A stretch of 64,000 nucleotides of DNA from Eriocheir sinensis (lineage: Eukaryota; Arthropoda; Malacostraca; Decapoda; Varunidae), in NCBI RefSeq assembly GCF_024679095.1, contig NW_026111831.1, positions 1,841,786-1,905,785 on the forward strand. The letters are read 5' to 3'. Positions within the stretch are counted from its first letter, which is position 1. Each line of letters opens with the position of its first letter. Position numbers and translations under genes: made by a program. The notes under the pieces are model-generated. The model was not told the origin of the DNA. It worked only from the letters and a program-made list of their open reading frames with translations, and did not search any database. Below, in pieces: positions 18,738 through 31,079 of this stretch.

Positions 18738-21128
18738 TGAGTAAACGTGTATGTTGCATATTTTTTCAATACAAATTTACCTTATTATATACGCATTTTG
18801 TATATTAATTTTAATACAAATTTAATTATTCGATGTGTATTTTTGTATCTGTATTTTTATAAACATATGCTTTATTTTTTGGGTATTCTGCATCTTTATT
18901 TTCATACAAATTTACATTATTTCATTGATATTCTGCTCATTCATTTTGATACGAATTGACATTATTCTATGTGTATTTTGTATATATTTTTCATACAAAT
19001 TTACGTTATTTTATGTGTATTTGTTTATATATTTTGACACAAATTTACAATATTTTATGGGTATTTTGTATATACATTTCAAAAGAAATTTACCTAGTTT
19101 TATGTGTATTTTGTATATCTATTTTCATACAAACTCAAATTATTTCTATGTATTTTTGTATATATTTTAATACAAATTTTAGTTATGTTATTTGTATTTT
19201 GTAAATTTATTTTCATTCAAATATATATTATTTTATTGGGGATTTGTTGATTTATATTGATACGAATTTACATTATTTTATATGTACTTTGTATATATAT
19301 ATTTATACGCTTTTACATTATTTAATATTTATTTTGAATATATATTTTTATACAAATTCATGGTATTTTATGTGTATTTGTATATATATTTTCAAATAAA
19401 TTTACATTATTTTATGTGTGTTTTGTACATATATTTTATTACAAATCTACCTTATTTCATGTTTATTTTGTATGTGTATTTTGTATATTTATTTTATCCA
19501 AATACACATTCTTTTATTGGTATTTTGTTTATTTATTTTAATTCGAATTTACATTATTTTATGTGTATTTTGTATACATTTTTTTATACGTATTTACTTA
19601 ATTTTATGTGTATCTTGTATATATATTTTTATAGAAATCAACGTTTTTTTATTTGTATTCGTATATATATTTTGAAACAAATTTACATTGTTTTATATGT
19701 ATTTTTGCATATCTCTTTCAATACAAATTTACCTTATTGTATGTGCATTTTGTATATTTATTTCAATGCAAATTTAAATATTTTATGTGTATTTTGGTAT
19801 ATATATTTTTATAAGAAATGCGCTATTTGATGGGAATTTTGCAGCTTTATTTTCATACAAATTTACATTATTTTATTAATATTCGGTGTATTTATTTTGA
19901 TACGATGTTACTTTATTCTATTTGTTTTTTGTATATACTTTTTTATACATATTTACATTATTTAATGTGTATCTTGCATATATATTTTATACAAATTTAT
20001 TATCTATTATCTATTTTCATACAAATACACATTCTTTTCATGATATTTTGTTTATTTATTTTGACACGAATTTACATTATTTGATATGTATTTTGTATAT
20101 ATATTTTTATACGTATTTACATAATTTCATATGTATTTTGTATATATATTTCTATAGAAATCTACTTTATTTTATGTTTATTCGTATATATATTTTGAAA
20201 CAGATTTACATTGTTTTATATGTATTTTTTAATATCTCTTTCAATACAAATTTACCTTACTGTATATGCATTTTGTATATTTATTTCAATACAAATTTAA
20301 ATATTTTATGTGTATTTTGGTAAATATATTTTTATAAAAAATGCGATAATTTTTGGGAATTTTGCATCTTTACTTTCATACAAATTTACATTATTTTATT
20401 GATATTCTGTGTATTTATTTTGATACGATTTTACATTATTCTATTTGTTTTTTGTATATATTTTTTTATACACATTTACATTATTTAATGTGTATCTTGC
20501 ATATATATTTTATACAAATTTACGTTATTTTAAGTGTATTTGTTTATATATTTTCATTCAAATTTACATTATTTGATATGTATTTTGTATATGTATTTCA
20601 ATACAAATTTACCTAATTTTATGTGTATTTTTTATATTTCTTTTCAAACGAATTTAAATTATTTTTGTGTATTTTTGTATATAGTTTTATACAAATTTAG
20701 GTTATTGTATGTACGCATTTACATTATTTAGTGTGTGTTTTGTATATATATTTTTATGCAAATTTACTTTATTTTATGTGCATTTTTGTACATATATTTT
20801 TATAGAAATTTGCGTTATTTGTATATGTTTTCTCATACAAATTTACATTATTTTATTGCTATTTTGTTTATTTATTTTGATACGAGTTACATGATTATAT
20901 GTGTATTTTGTACATATTTTTTATACATATTTACATTACTTAATGTGTATTTTGTTTATATATTTTTAAACAAATCTACGTTATTATATGTATTTGTATA
21001 AATATTTTGATACAGATTTACATTATTTTATGTATTTTGTATGTACATTTCAATTCAAATTTAGCTTATTTTAGCTGTATTTTGTATATATATTTTCATA
21101 CAAATTTAATTACTTCTGTGTATTTTTG
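18738..21128 (+). repeat. 45-bp satellite block, T-rich on +, left of the SINE
   Basis: About 53 monomers. It starts with canonical J1 at 18741-18760. ATGCG landmarks near 19817 and 20340 show the ~1.03 kb dimer seen at 2.7-4.3 kb. The last monomer before the SINE is the CTTCTGTGTATTTTTG variant. Confidence 0.85.
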
Positions 21129-21137
21129 GGTAGGCGG

Positions 21138-21149
21138 TGGCCGAACTGG
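21138..21149 (+). promoter_or_regulatory. Pol III internal promoter A box of the SINE
   Basis: TGGCCGAACTGG fits the A box pattern TRGYNNARNNGG at every fixed position. It lies 53 bp upstream of the B box start, in the normal range for a class II tRNA-like promoter. Confidence 0.8.
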
Positions 21150-21190
21150 TAGCGTACTGGACCCATATTCACCGCGTGATGGACGACGCA

Positions 21191-21201
21191 GGTTCGAATC
21201 C
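21191..21201 (+). promoter_or_regulatory. Pol III internal promoter B box of the SINE
   Basis: GGTTCGAATCC is a perfect match to the B box GGTTCGANTCC. The flanking T-stem pairs poorly (GCAGG with CCCCA), so this is a promoter relic and not a working tRNA. Confidence 0.85.
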
Positions 21202-21209
21202 CCACGCCA

Positions 21210-21240
21210 CCACTCGGATTTTTCAGTCACCGCCGAGTGG
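21210..21240 (+). other. 8-bp stem-loop at the tRNA head / body boundary of the SINE
   Basis: CCACTCGG (21210-21217) and CCGAGTGG (21233-21240) are perfect inverted repeats with a 15-base loop. The hairpin starts right after the acceptor-like CGCCACC and could fold in the SINE RNA. Function unknown. Confidence 0.6.
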
Positions 21241-21392
21241 CTTAAAACTACCCACATGCTGTCCTGAAGACCACCCATCAACCCGGACTCTAGAGGAAGC
21301 CGTCCAAGCGAATCAAGAACGAGTTCCGGGGTTTCAGCATGAGCCAATGCAAGATGGCGCCACTATAAACACTCGCCTGCGCCAAAACGGGC

Positions 21393-21456
21393 TGGGCCGA
21401 CCATCAGGCCCCACCTGGAAGAAGCCTTGGGCCGACCATCAGGCCCCACCAGGAAG
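21393..21456 (+). repeat. Two direct copies, 35-bp period, in the SINE body
   Basis: Bases 21393-21415 and 21428-21450 are identical over 23 bases (starting TGGGCCGACCATCAGGCC), and each is followed by (T/A)GGAAG. The copies differ in the short linker. Whether this is a family trait or private to this insertion cannot be told from one copy. Confidence 0.9.
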
Positions 21457-21488
21457 ATGCCTAACGGCGCAACAGGCAACGACGTAGA

Positions 21489-21905
<417 letters not shown>

Positions 21906-22352
21906 CCATATATACCAAAATACACAAAAAAACTAAATTTGTATTAAAATAAATATTTAAAAAACACATACAATAAGGTAAATTTGTATTGAAATAGATA
22001 TGCAAAATACATATAAAACAATGTAAATTTGTTTCAAAATATATATACGAATACACATAAAATAACGTAGATTTCTATAAAAATATATATTCAAAATACA
22101 CATAAAATGAAGTAAATACGTATAAAAAAATGTTTACAAAATACACATAAAATAATGTAAATTCGCATCAAAATAAATATACAAAATACCAATAAAAGAA
22201 TGTGTATTTGTATAAATATAAATATACAAAATACACATAAAATAACGTAAATTTATATAAAACTATATACAAAAATACACAGAAGTATTTTAATTTGTAT
22301 GAAAATAGATATACAAAATAAGGTAAATTCGTTTCAAATTCAATAAACAAAA
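21906..22352 (-). repeat. 45-bp satellite block, T-rich on -
   Basis: About ten monomers. Its right end (22300-22352, with TTCGTTTCAAATTCAATAAA) is the reverse complement of 51120-51170. Confidence 0.8.
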
Positions 22353-22399
22353 TTCAGATTTTATAAAAATAATATAAAATCAGATTATCAGATTTTGTA
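22353..22399. other. Atypical hinge between - and + satellite
   Basis: Forty-seven bases that do not fit the monomer. They contain three CAGATT motifs and a perfect 8-bp inverted repeat: GATTTTAT (22357-22364) and ATAAAATC (22374-22381) with a 9-base loop. The T-rich strand changes from - to + here. Confidence 0.6.
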
Positions 22400-25300
22400 T
22401 ATATATTTTCATACAAACTCAAATTATTTCTATGTATTTTTGTATATATTTTAATACAAATTTTAGTTATGTTATGTGTATTTTGTAAATTTATTTTCAT
22501 TCAAATATATAATATTTTATTTGTGTTTTGTTGATTTATATTGATACGAATTTACATTATTTTATATATACTTTGTATATATATTTTTATACGCTTGTAC
22601 ATTATTTAATATTTATTTTGAATATATTTTTTTATTCAAACTCATGGTATTTTATGAGTATTTGTATATATATTTTCATATAAATTTACATTATTTTATG
22701 TGTATTTTGTATATATATTTTATTATAAATCTACCTTATTTTATGTTTATTTTGTATATGTATTTTGTATATTTATATTTATCCAAATACACATTCTTTT
22801 ATTGGTATTTTGTTTATTTAAATTAAATCGAATTTACATTATTTTATGTGTATTTTGTATACATTTTTTTATACGTATTTACTTAATTTTATGTGTATTT
22901 TGTATATATATTTTTATAGAAATCTACGTTTTTTTATTTGTATTCGTATATATATTATGAAACAAATTTACATTGTTTTATATGTATTTTTGCATATCTC
23001 TTTCAATACAAATTTACCTTATTGTATGTGCATTTTGTATATTTATTTCAATACAAATTTAAATATTTTATGTGTATTTTGGTATATATATTTTTATAAG
23101 AAATGCGCTATTTTATGGGAATTTTGCATCTTTATTTTCATACAAATTTACATTATTTTATTAATATTCGGTGTATTTATTTTGATACGAATTTACATTA
23201 TTCTATTTGTTTTTTGTATATACTTTTTTATACATATTTACATTATTTAATGAGTATCTTGCATATATATTTTATACAAATTTATTATCTATTATCTATT
23301 TTTATATAAATACACATTCTTTTCATGATATTTTGTTTATTTATTTTGACACGAATTTACATTATTTGATATGTATTTTGTATATATATTTTTATACGTA
23401 TTTACATAATTTCATATGTATTTTGTATATATATTTCTATAGAAATCTACTTTATTTTATGTGTATTCGTATATATATTTTGAAACAAATTTACATTGTT
23501 TTAAATGTATTTTTGAATATCTCTTTTAATACAAATTTACCTTACTGTATATGCATTTTGTATATTTATTTCAATACAAATTTAAATATTTTATGTGTAT
23601 TTTGGTATATATATTTTTATAAAAAATGCGATAATTTTTGGGAATTTTGCATCTTTATTTTCATACAAATTTACATTATTTTATTGATATTCTGTGTATT
23701 TATTTTGATACGATTTTACATTATTCTATTTGTTTTTTGTATATATTTTTTATACACATTTACATTATTTAATGTGTATCTTGCATATATATTTTATACA
23801 AATTTACGTTATTTTAAGTGTATATGTTTTTATATTTTCATTCAAATTTACATTTATTTTAATTCGAAACTACATTATTTTATGTGTATTTTGTATACAT
23901 TTTTTTATACGTATTTACTTAATTTTATGTGTATTTTGTATATATATTTTTTTAGAAATCTACGTTTTTTTATTTGTATTCGTATATATATTTTGAAACA
24001 AATTTACATTGTTTTATATGTATTTTTGCATATCTCTTTCAATACAAATTTACCTTATTGCATGAGCATTTTGTATATTTATTTCAATGCAAATTTAAAT
24101 ATTTTATGTGTATTTTGGTATATATATTTTTATAAGAAATGCGCTATTTTATGGGAATTTTGCATCTTTATTTTCATACAAATTTACATTATTTTATTAA
24201 TATTCGGTGTATTTATTTTGATACGATGTTACATTATTCTATTTGTTTTTTGTATATATTTTTTTTATACATATTTACATTATTTAATGTGTATCTTGCA
24301 TCTTTTATCGTAATTTTGTTTATTTATTTTTATACGAATTTACATTATTTTAGGTGTATTTGATATGTATATTTTTATACTTATTTATATAATTTTATTT
24401 GTGTTTTGAATATATATTTTCATAGAAATTTACTCTGTTTTATGGGTATTCGTATATATATTTTGATACAAATTTACATTATTTATGTTTATTTTGCATA
24501 TCTATTTCAATACAAATTTACCATATTGTATGTGTATTTTGTATATTTATTTTAATACAAATTTAATTATCTTATGTGTATTTTTGTAAAAATATTCGTA
24601 ATTATCTGGGTATTTTGCATATTTATTTTCATACAAATTTACATTATTTTATTGATATTCTGTTTATTTATTTTGATACGATTTTACTTTATTCTATGTG
24701 TATTTTATATATATATTTTTATAGACATTTACATTATTTAATGTATATTTTGTATATGTATTTTATATAAATTTACGCTATTTTATGTGTATTTGTTTAT
24801 ATATTTTCATACAAATTTACAATATTTTATGTGTAATTTGTATATGTATTTCAATACAGATTTGCCTAATTTTATGTGTATTTTGCATATCTATTTTCAA
24901 ACAAATTTAAATTATTTTTATGTATTTTTTATATATTTTCATACAAATTTTAGTTATTTTATTTGTATTTTGTATATATATTTTCCTATAAATATACATT
25001 CTTTTAGTGGAGTTTTGTTCATTTATTTTCATAAGAATTTTCATAATTTTATGTGTATTTTGTATATATATTTTTCTTCGTATTTACATTATTTTATGTG
25101 TATTTTTTATATATATTTTCATAAAAATTTACGTTATTTTATTGTGTGTATTCGTATATGATTTGATACAAATTTACATTATTTTATGTTTATTTTGCAT
25201 ATCTATTTCAATATAGATTTACCTTATTGTATGTGTATTTTGTATATTTATTTTAATACAAATTTAATTATTTTATGTGTACTTTGTATACATTTTCTTA

Positions 25301-28300
25301 TACGTATTTACTTCATTTAATGTGTATTTTGTATATATATTTTTATAGTAATCTACGTTATTTTATGTGTATTGGTATATATATTTTGAAGCAAATTTAC
25401 ATTGTTTTATATGTATTTAGCATATCTATTTCAATATAAATCTACCTTATTGTATGTGCATTTTGTATATTTATTGTAATACAAATTTTAAAATTTTATT
25501 ATTTTGGTATATATATTTTTATAAAAAGTTTTATATAAATTTAAAATATTTTATGTGTATTTTGTATATCTATTTTCATACAAATACACATTTTTTATTG
25601 ATATTTTGCTTATTTATTTTGACGCGAATTCACATTATTTAATGTGTATTGTGTATATATTTTTATACGTATTTACGTCATTTCATGTGTATTTTGTATA
25701 TATATTTCTATAGAAATATATGTTATTTTATGTGTATTCGTATATATATTTTGAAACAAATATACATTGTTTTATGTGCATTTTGCATATTTTTTCAATA
25801 TAAATTTACCTTATTGTACGTGCATTTTGTATATTAATTTTAATACAAATTTAATTATTCTATGTGTATTTTTGTATATGTATTTTCATAAAAAAATGCT
25901 TTATTTTATGGGTATTTTGCATCTTTATTTTCATACAAATTTACATTATTTTATTGATATTCTGTGTATTTATTTTGATACGATTTTACATTATTCTATG
26001 TATATTTTGTATATATATTTCATACAAATGAACGTTATATTATGTGAATTTGTTTTCATTTCATACAAATTTACATTATTTTATGTGTATTTTGTACATG
26101 TATTTAAATACAAATTTAACTAATTATATGTGTATTATGTATATCTATTTTCATACAAATTGAAATTAATTTTGCGTATTTTAGTATATATTTTTATTCA
26201 AATTTTCGTAATTTTATGTGAATTTTGTATATTTATTTTCCTACAAATATACGTTCTTTTATCGGAATTTTGTTTATTTATTTTGATACGAGTTTTCATT
26301 ATTTTAGGTGTATTTGATATATATATTTTTATACTTATTTACATAATTTTATATGTATTTTGAATATATATTTTCATAGAAACTTACTCTATTTTATGTG
26401 TATTCGTATATATATTTTGATACAAATTTAAATTATTTATGTGTATTTCGCATATCTATTTCAATACAAATTTTCTTTATTGTATGTGCCTTTTGTATAT
26501 TTATTTTGATGCAAATTTAATTATTTTATGTGTATTTTTGTATATATATTTTTAAACAAATATGCGTTACTATATGGGTATTTTGCATCTTTATTTTCAT
26601 ACAAATTTACATTATTTTATTGATTGTCTGTTTATTTATTTTGATACGATTTTACGTTATTTTGTGTATTTTGTATATATATTTTTAGACATATTTACAT
26701 TATTTAATGTATATTTTGTTCATATATTTTATGGAAATTTACGTTATCTTATGTGTATTTGTTTATATATTTTCATACAAATTTACATTATTTTATGTGT
26801 ATTTTGTATATGTATTTCAATAAAAATTTGCCTAATTTCATTTGTATTTTGCATATCTATTTCCAAACTAATTTAAATTATTTTTGTGTATTTTTGTATT
26901 ATTTTTATACAAATTTTTTTTATTTTATTTGTATTTTGTATATATATTTTCCTACACATACATTCTCTTAGAGGAAATTTTGTTTATTTATTTTGATACG
27001 AATTTACATTATTTTATGTGTATTTTGTTTATATGTTTTTCTATGTATTTACATTATTTTATGTGTATTTTGTATATATATTTTCATAAGAATTTACGTA
27101 ATTTTATTGTGTGTATTCGTATATATTTTGATAAACATTTTCACTATTTTATGTGTTTTTTGCATATCTATTTCAATAAAAATCTACATTATTGTATGTG
27201 TATTTTGTATATTTATTTTAATACAAATTTAATTATTTTATGTGTATTTTTGTATATATATTTTTTTAAATATGAGATATTTTATGGGTATTTTGCCTCT
27301 TTAATTTTAAAAAATTTTACATTACGTACATATCTTTTATACGTATTTACATTATTTAATGTGTATTTTGTTTATATATTTTTATTCAAATTTACGTTAT
27401 TATATGTGTATTTGAATATATATTTTGATACAAATTTACATTATTTTATGTATTTTCTATATTTATTTCAATTCAAATTTAGCTTATTTTATGTGTCTTT
27501 TGTATATCTATTTTCATACGAATTTAGTTGGTTTTGTTTATTTTTTTATATAGTTTTATACAATTTTACGTTATTTTATGTGTATTTTGTATATTTATAT
27601 TTATACAAGTAAACATTCTTTTATTGGCATTTAGTTTATTTATTTTGATACGAATTTACATTATTTTATGTGTATTTTGTATACATTTTCTTATACGTAT
27701 TTACTTCATTTTATGTGTATTTTGTATATATATTTTATAGAAATCTACGTTATTTTATGTGTATTCGTATGTATATTTTGAAACAAATTTACATTGTTTT
27801 ATATGTATTTTGCATATCTATTTCAATACAAATTTACCTTATTGTATGTGCATTTTGTATATTTTTTGTAATACAAATTTAAATATTTTATGTGCATTTT
27901 GGTATATATATTTTCATAAAAAATGCGTTGTTTTATGGGTATTTTGCATCTTTATTTTCATACAAATTTACATTATTTTATTAATATTCTGTGTATTTAT
28001 TTTGATACTATTTTACATTATTCTATTTGTGTTTTGTATATTTTTTTTATACATATATACATTATTTAATGTGTATTTTCTATATATATTTCATACAAAT
28101 TTTCGTTCTTTTAAGTGTATTTGTTTATATATTTTTATTCAAATTTACATTATTTTATGTGTATTTTGTATATGTATTTCAATAGAAATTTACCTAATTT
28201 CATGTGTATTTTGTATATATATTTTATACAAATTTAAATTATTTTTTGTGTATTTTTGTATAGGGTTTTATTCAAATTTACAATATTTTATGTGTATTTT

Positions 28301-29135
28301 GTATATCTATTTTCATACAAATACACATTCTTTTATTGATATTTTGTTTATTTATTTTGATGCGAATTTACATTATTTAATGAGTGTTGTTTATATATAT
28401 TTTTATACGTATTTACGTCATTTCATGTGTATTTTGTATATATATTTCTATATAAATATACGTTATTTTATGTGTATTCGTATATATATTTTGAAACAAA
28501 TATACATTGTTTTATGTGCATTTTGCATATTTTTTCAATACAAATTTACCTTATTGTACGTGCATTTTGTATATTAATTTTAATACAAATTTAGCTATTC
28601 TATGTGTATTTTTGTATATGTATTTTTATAAAAATATGCTTTATTTTATGGGTATTTTGCATCTTTATTTTCATAGAAAATTACATTATTTTATTGATAT
28701 TCTGTGTATTTATTTTGATACGATGTTACATTATTCTATGTATATTTTGTATATCTATTTTATACCAATGTACGTTATTTTATGTGAATTTGTTTTCATT
28801 TCATACAAATTTACATTATTTTATGTGAATTTTGTACATGTATTTAAATACAAATTTAACTATTTATATGTGTATTTTGTATATCTATTTTCATACAAAT
28901 TGAAATTAATTTTGTGTATTTTTGTATATATTTTTATTCAAATTTTCGTAATTTTATGTGTATTTTGTATATTTATTTTCCTACAAATATACGTTCTTTT
29001 ATCGGAATTTTATTTATTTATTTTGATACGAATTTTCATTTTTTTTAGGTGTATTTTATATATATATTTTTATACTTATTTACATAATTTTATATGTATT
29101 TTGAATATATATTTTCATAGAAATTTACTCTATAT
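22400..29135 (+). repeat. Long 45-bp satellite block, T-rich on +
   Basis: About 150 monomers. ATGCG landmarks near 23102, 23629 and 24137 show the ~1.03 kb dimer. From about 24.4 kb the variants are more mixed. Two local copies of a ~1.4-2.7 kb arrangement are seen (25.7-26.4 kb resembles 28.4-29.1 kb). The longest open stretch in the window (23207-24313, 368 codons) is here, but it is a chain of 15-residue repeats and I do not call it a gene. Confidence 0.85.
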
Positions 29136-30554
29136 GTATATGTATAGAAAATACACATGAAATAATCTAAATTCGTATCGAAATAAATGAACAAAATACC
29201 GATAAAATAATGTAATTTTGAATGAAAATATATATAGAAAATACACATAAAATAACGTAAATACAAATATATATATACACATAAAATGATTTGAATTTGA
29301 ATGAAAATAGATATAAAAATAAACTTAAAATAAGGCAAATTTATAATGAAATATATATACAAAATACACATAAAATAATGTAGATTTGTTTCAAAATAAA
29401 TTAAGGTAGATTTCTATAGAAATATATATACAAAATACACATGAAATGTTGTAATTACGTATAAAAATATATATACAAAATACACATTAAATAATGTAAA
29501 TTCGTGTCAAAATAAATAATTAAAATATCAATAAAAGAATGTGTATTTGTATAAAAAGACATATACAAAATACACATAAAATAACGTAAATTTGTATAAA
29601 ACTATATATAAAAATACACAAAAATAAGTTAAATTTGTATGAAAATAAATATACAAAATACGCATAAAATTAGGTAAATTTGTAAAGAAATACATATACA
29701 AAACACACATAAAATAATGTAAATTTGAATGAAAATATATAAACAAATACACTTAAATTAACATAAATTTGTATAAAATATATATAAAAAATACTCATTA
29801 AATAATGTAAATATGTATAAAAAATATATATACAAAACACAAATAGAATAATGTAAAATCGTATTAAAATAAATACACAGAATGTAAATAAAATAATGTA
29901 AATTTGTATGAAAAAAAAGATGCAAAATACCCATAAAATAACGCATTTTTTATAAATTTACAAAATACACATGAAAGGATGTAAATACGTATAAAAGTAT
30001 ATATACAAAATACACATTAAAAAAATGTAAATTCGCGTCAAAATAAATAAACAAAATGTCAATAAAAGAATGTGTATTTATATGAAAATAAATATACAAA
30101 ATACACATAAGATAACATAAATTTGTATAAAACTATATACAAAAATACACAAAAATAATTTAAATTTGTATGAAAATAAATATACAAAATACACATAAAA
30201 TTAGGTAAATTTGTATTGAAATACATATACAAAATACACATAAAATACTGTAAATTTGAATGAAAATACATAAACAAATACACTTAAAATAACGTAAATT
30301 TGTATAAAAAATATATACAAAACACAAATAGAATAATGTAAAATCGTATCAAAATAAATACACAGAATATTAATAAAATAATGTAAATTTGTATGAAAAT
30401 AAAGAAGCAAAATACCCATAGAATAACGCATTTTTTTTAAATATATATACAAAAATACTCATAAAAAAATTTATTTGTATTAAAATAAATATACAAAATA
30501 CACATACAATAAGGTAAATCTGTATTGAATGCAAAATATATATAATGTAAATTT
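29136..30554 (-). repeat. 45-bp satellite block, T-rich on -
   Basis: About 31 monomers. The junction near 29128-29150 reads TTTACTCTATATGTATATGT before switching. The same TTTACTCTATATGT motif precedes switches at about 42760 and 62780. No gene seen. Confidence 0.8.
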
Positions 30555-30835
30555 GTTTCAAATATTATAATATATATATATAAATATACATAAATAAATA
30601 TAAATATAATATAAAATATATATAAAAAATAAAAAAAATAGAAAAAATAAAATGAAATAATAACATACAAATAAAATAAAAAAAAAAATCAAAAAAAAAA
30701 TAAAAAAAACTAATATAAAGAATGATGTGTATTTAATATAATAAATATACAAAATAATAAAATAACGTAAAAAATGTATAACTAACTATAAAAAAAAATA
30801 AAAAGTAAATATACAAAAATACAAAGAAGTAATTA
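30555..30835. other. Degenerate A/T-only stretch inside the satellite
   Basis: About 280 bp in which the 45-bp pattern is lost: runs of A8-A10 and mixed ATA, with only a handful of G or C. It occupies the place of the monomers that follow GTAAATTTGTTTCAAA in other copies (for example 13141-13400), since recognisable variants resume with GAAGTAATTAAATTCG near 30826. It may be decayed satellite or a poorly resolved assembly stretch. Confidence 0.7.
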
Positions 30836-31079
30836 AATTCGTATGAAAATAGATATACAAAATACAAATAAAATAAGCTAAATTTGAATTGAAATGTATA
30901 TACAAAATACATAAAATAGTGTAAATTTGTATCAAAATATTTATAAAAATACATATAATAACGTAAATTTGTTTAAAAATATATAAACAAAATACACATT
31001 AAGTAATGTAAATACGTATGAAAAATATGTGCAAAATACACATATAATCATGTAATTCGTATCAAACTAAATAAACAAA

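Noticed and set aside
21131..21215. Functional tRNA gene
   Set aside because: A and B boxes are present and an acceptor-like pairing (GGCGGTG with CGCCACC, one mismatch) can be drawn, but the T-stem and D-stem pair poorly, no clean anticodon arm is seen, and the sequence continues into a SINE body.
21137..21487. Open frames across the SINE (21096-21347 on -, 21137-21487 and 21427-21936 on +)
   Set aside because: They cross the tRNA head, the body and the (TA)n tail and have no recognisable domain. SINEs do not encode proteins.
23207..24313. Longest open frame (368 codons, +)
   Set aside because: It is a chain of 15-residue F/Y/I/C-rich repeats set by the 45-bp monomer, with equally open frames beside it, no domain, and no upstream or downstream gene signals.
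30555..30835. Poly(A) tail of a retrotransposon
   Set aside because: The A-runs are scattered and mixed with T, there is no element body beside them, and satellite resumes in register with paralogous variants.
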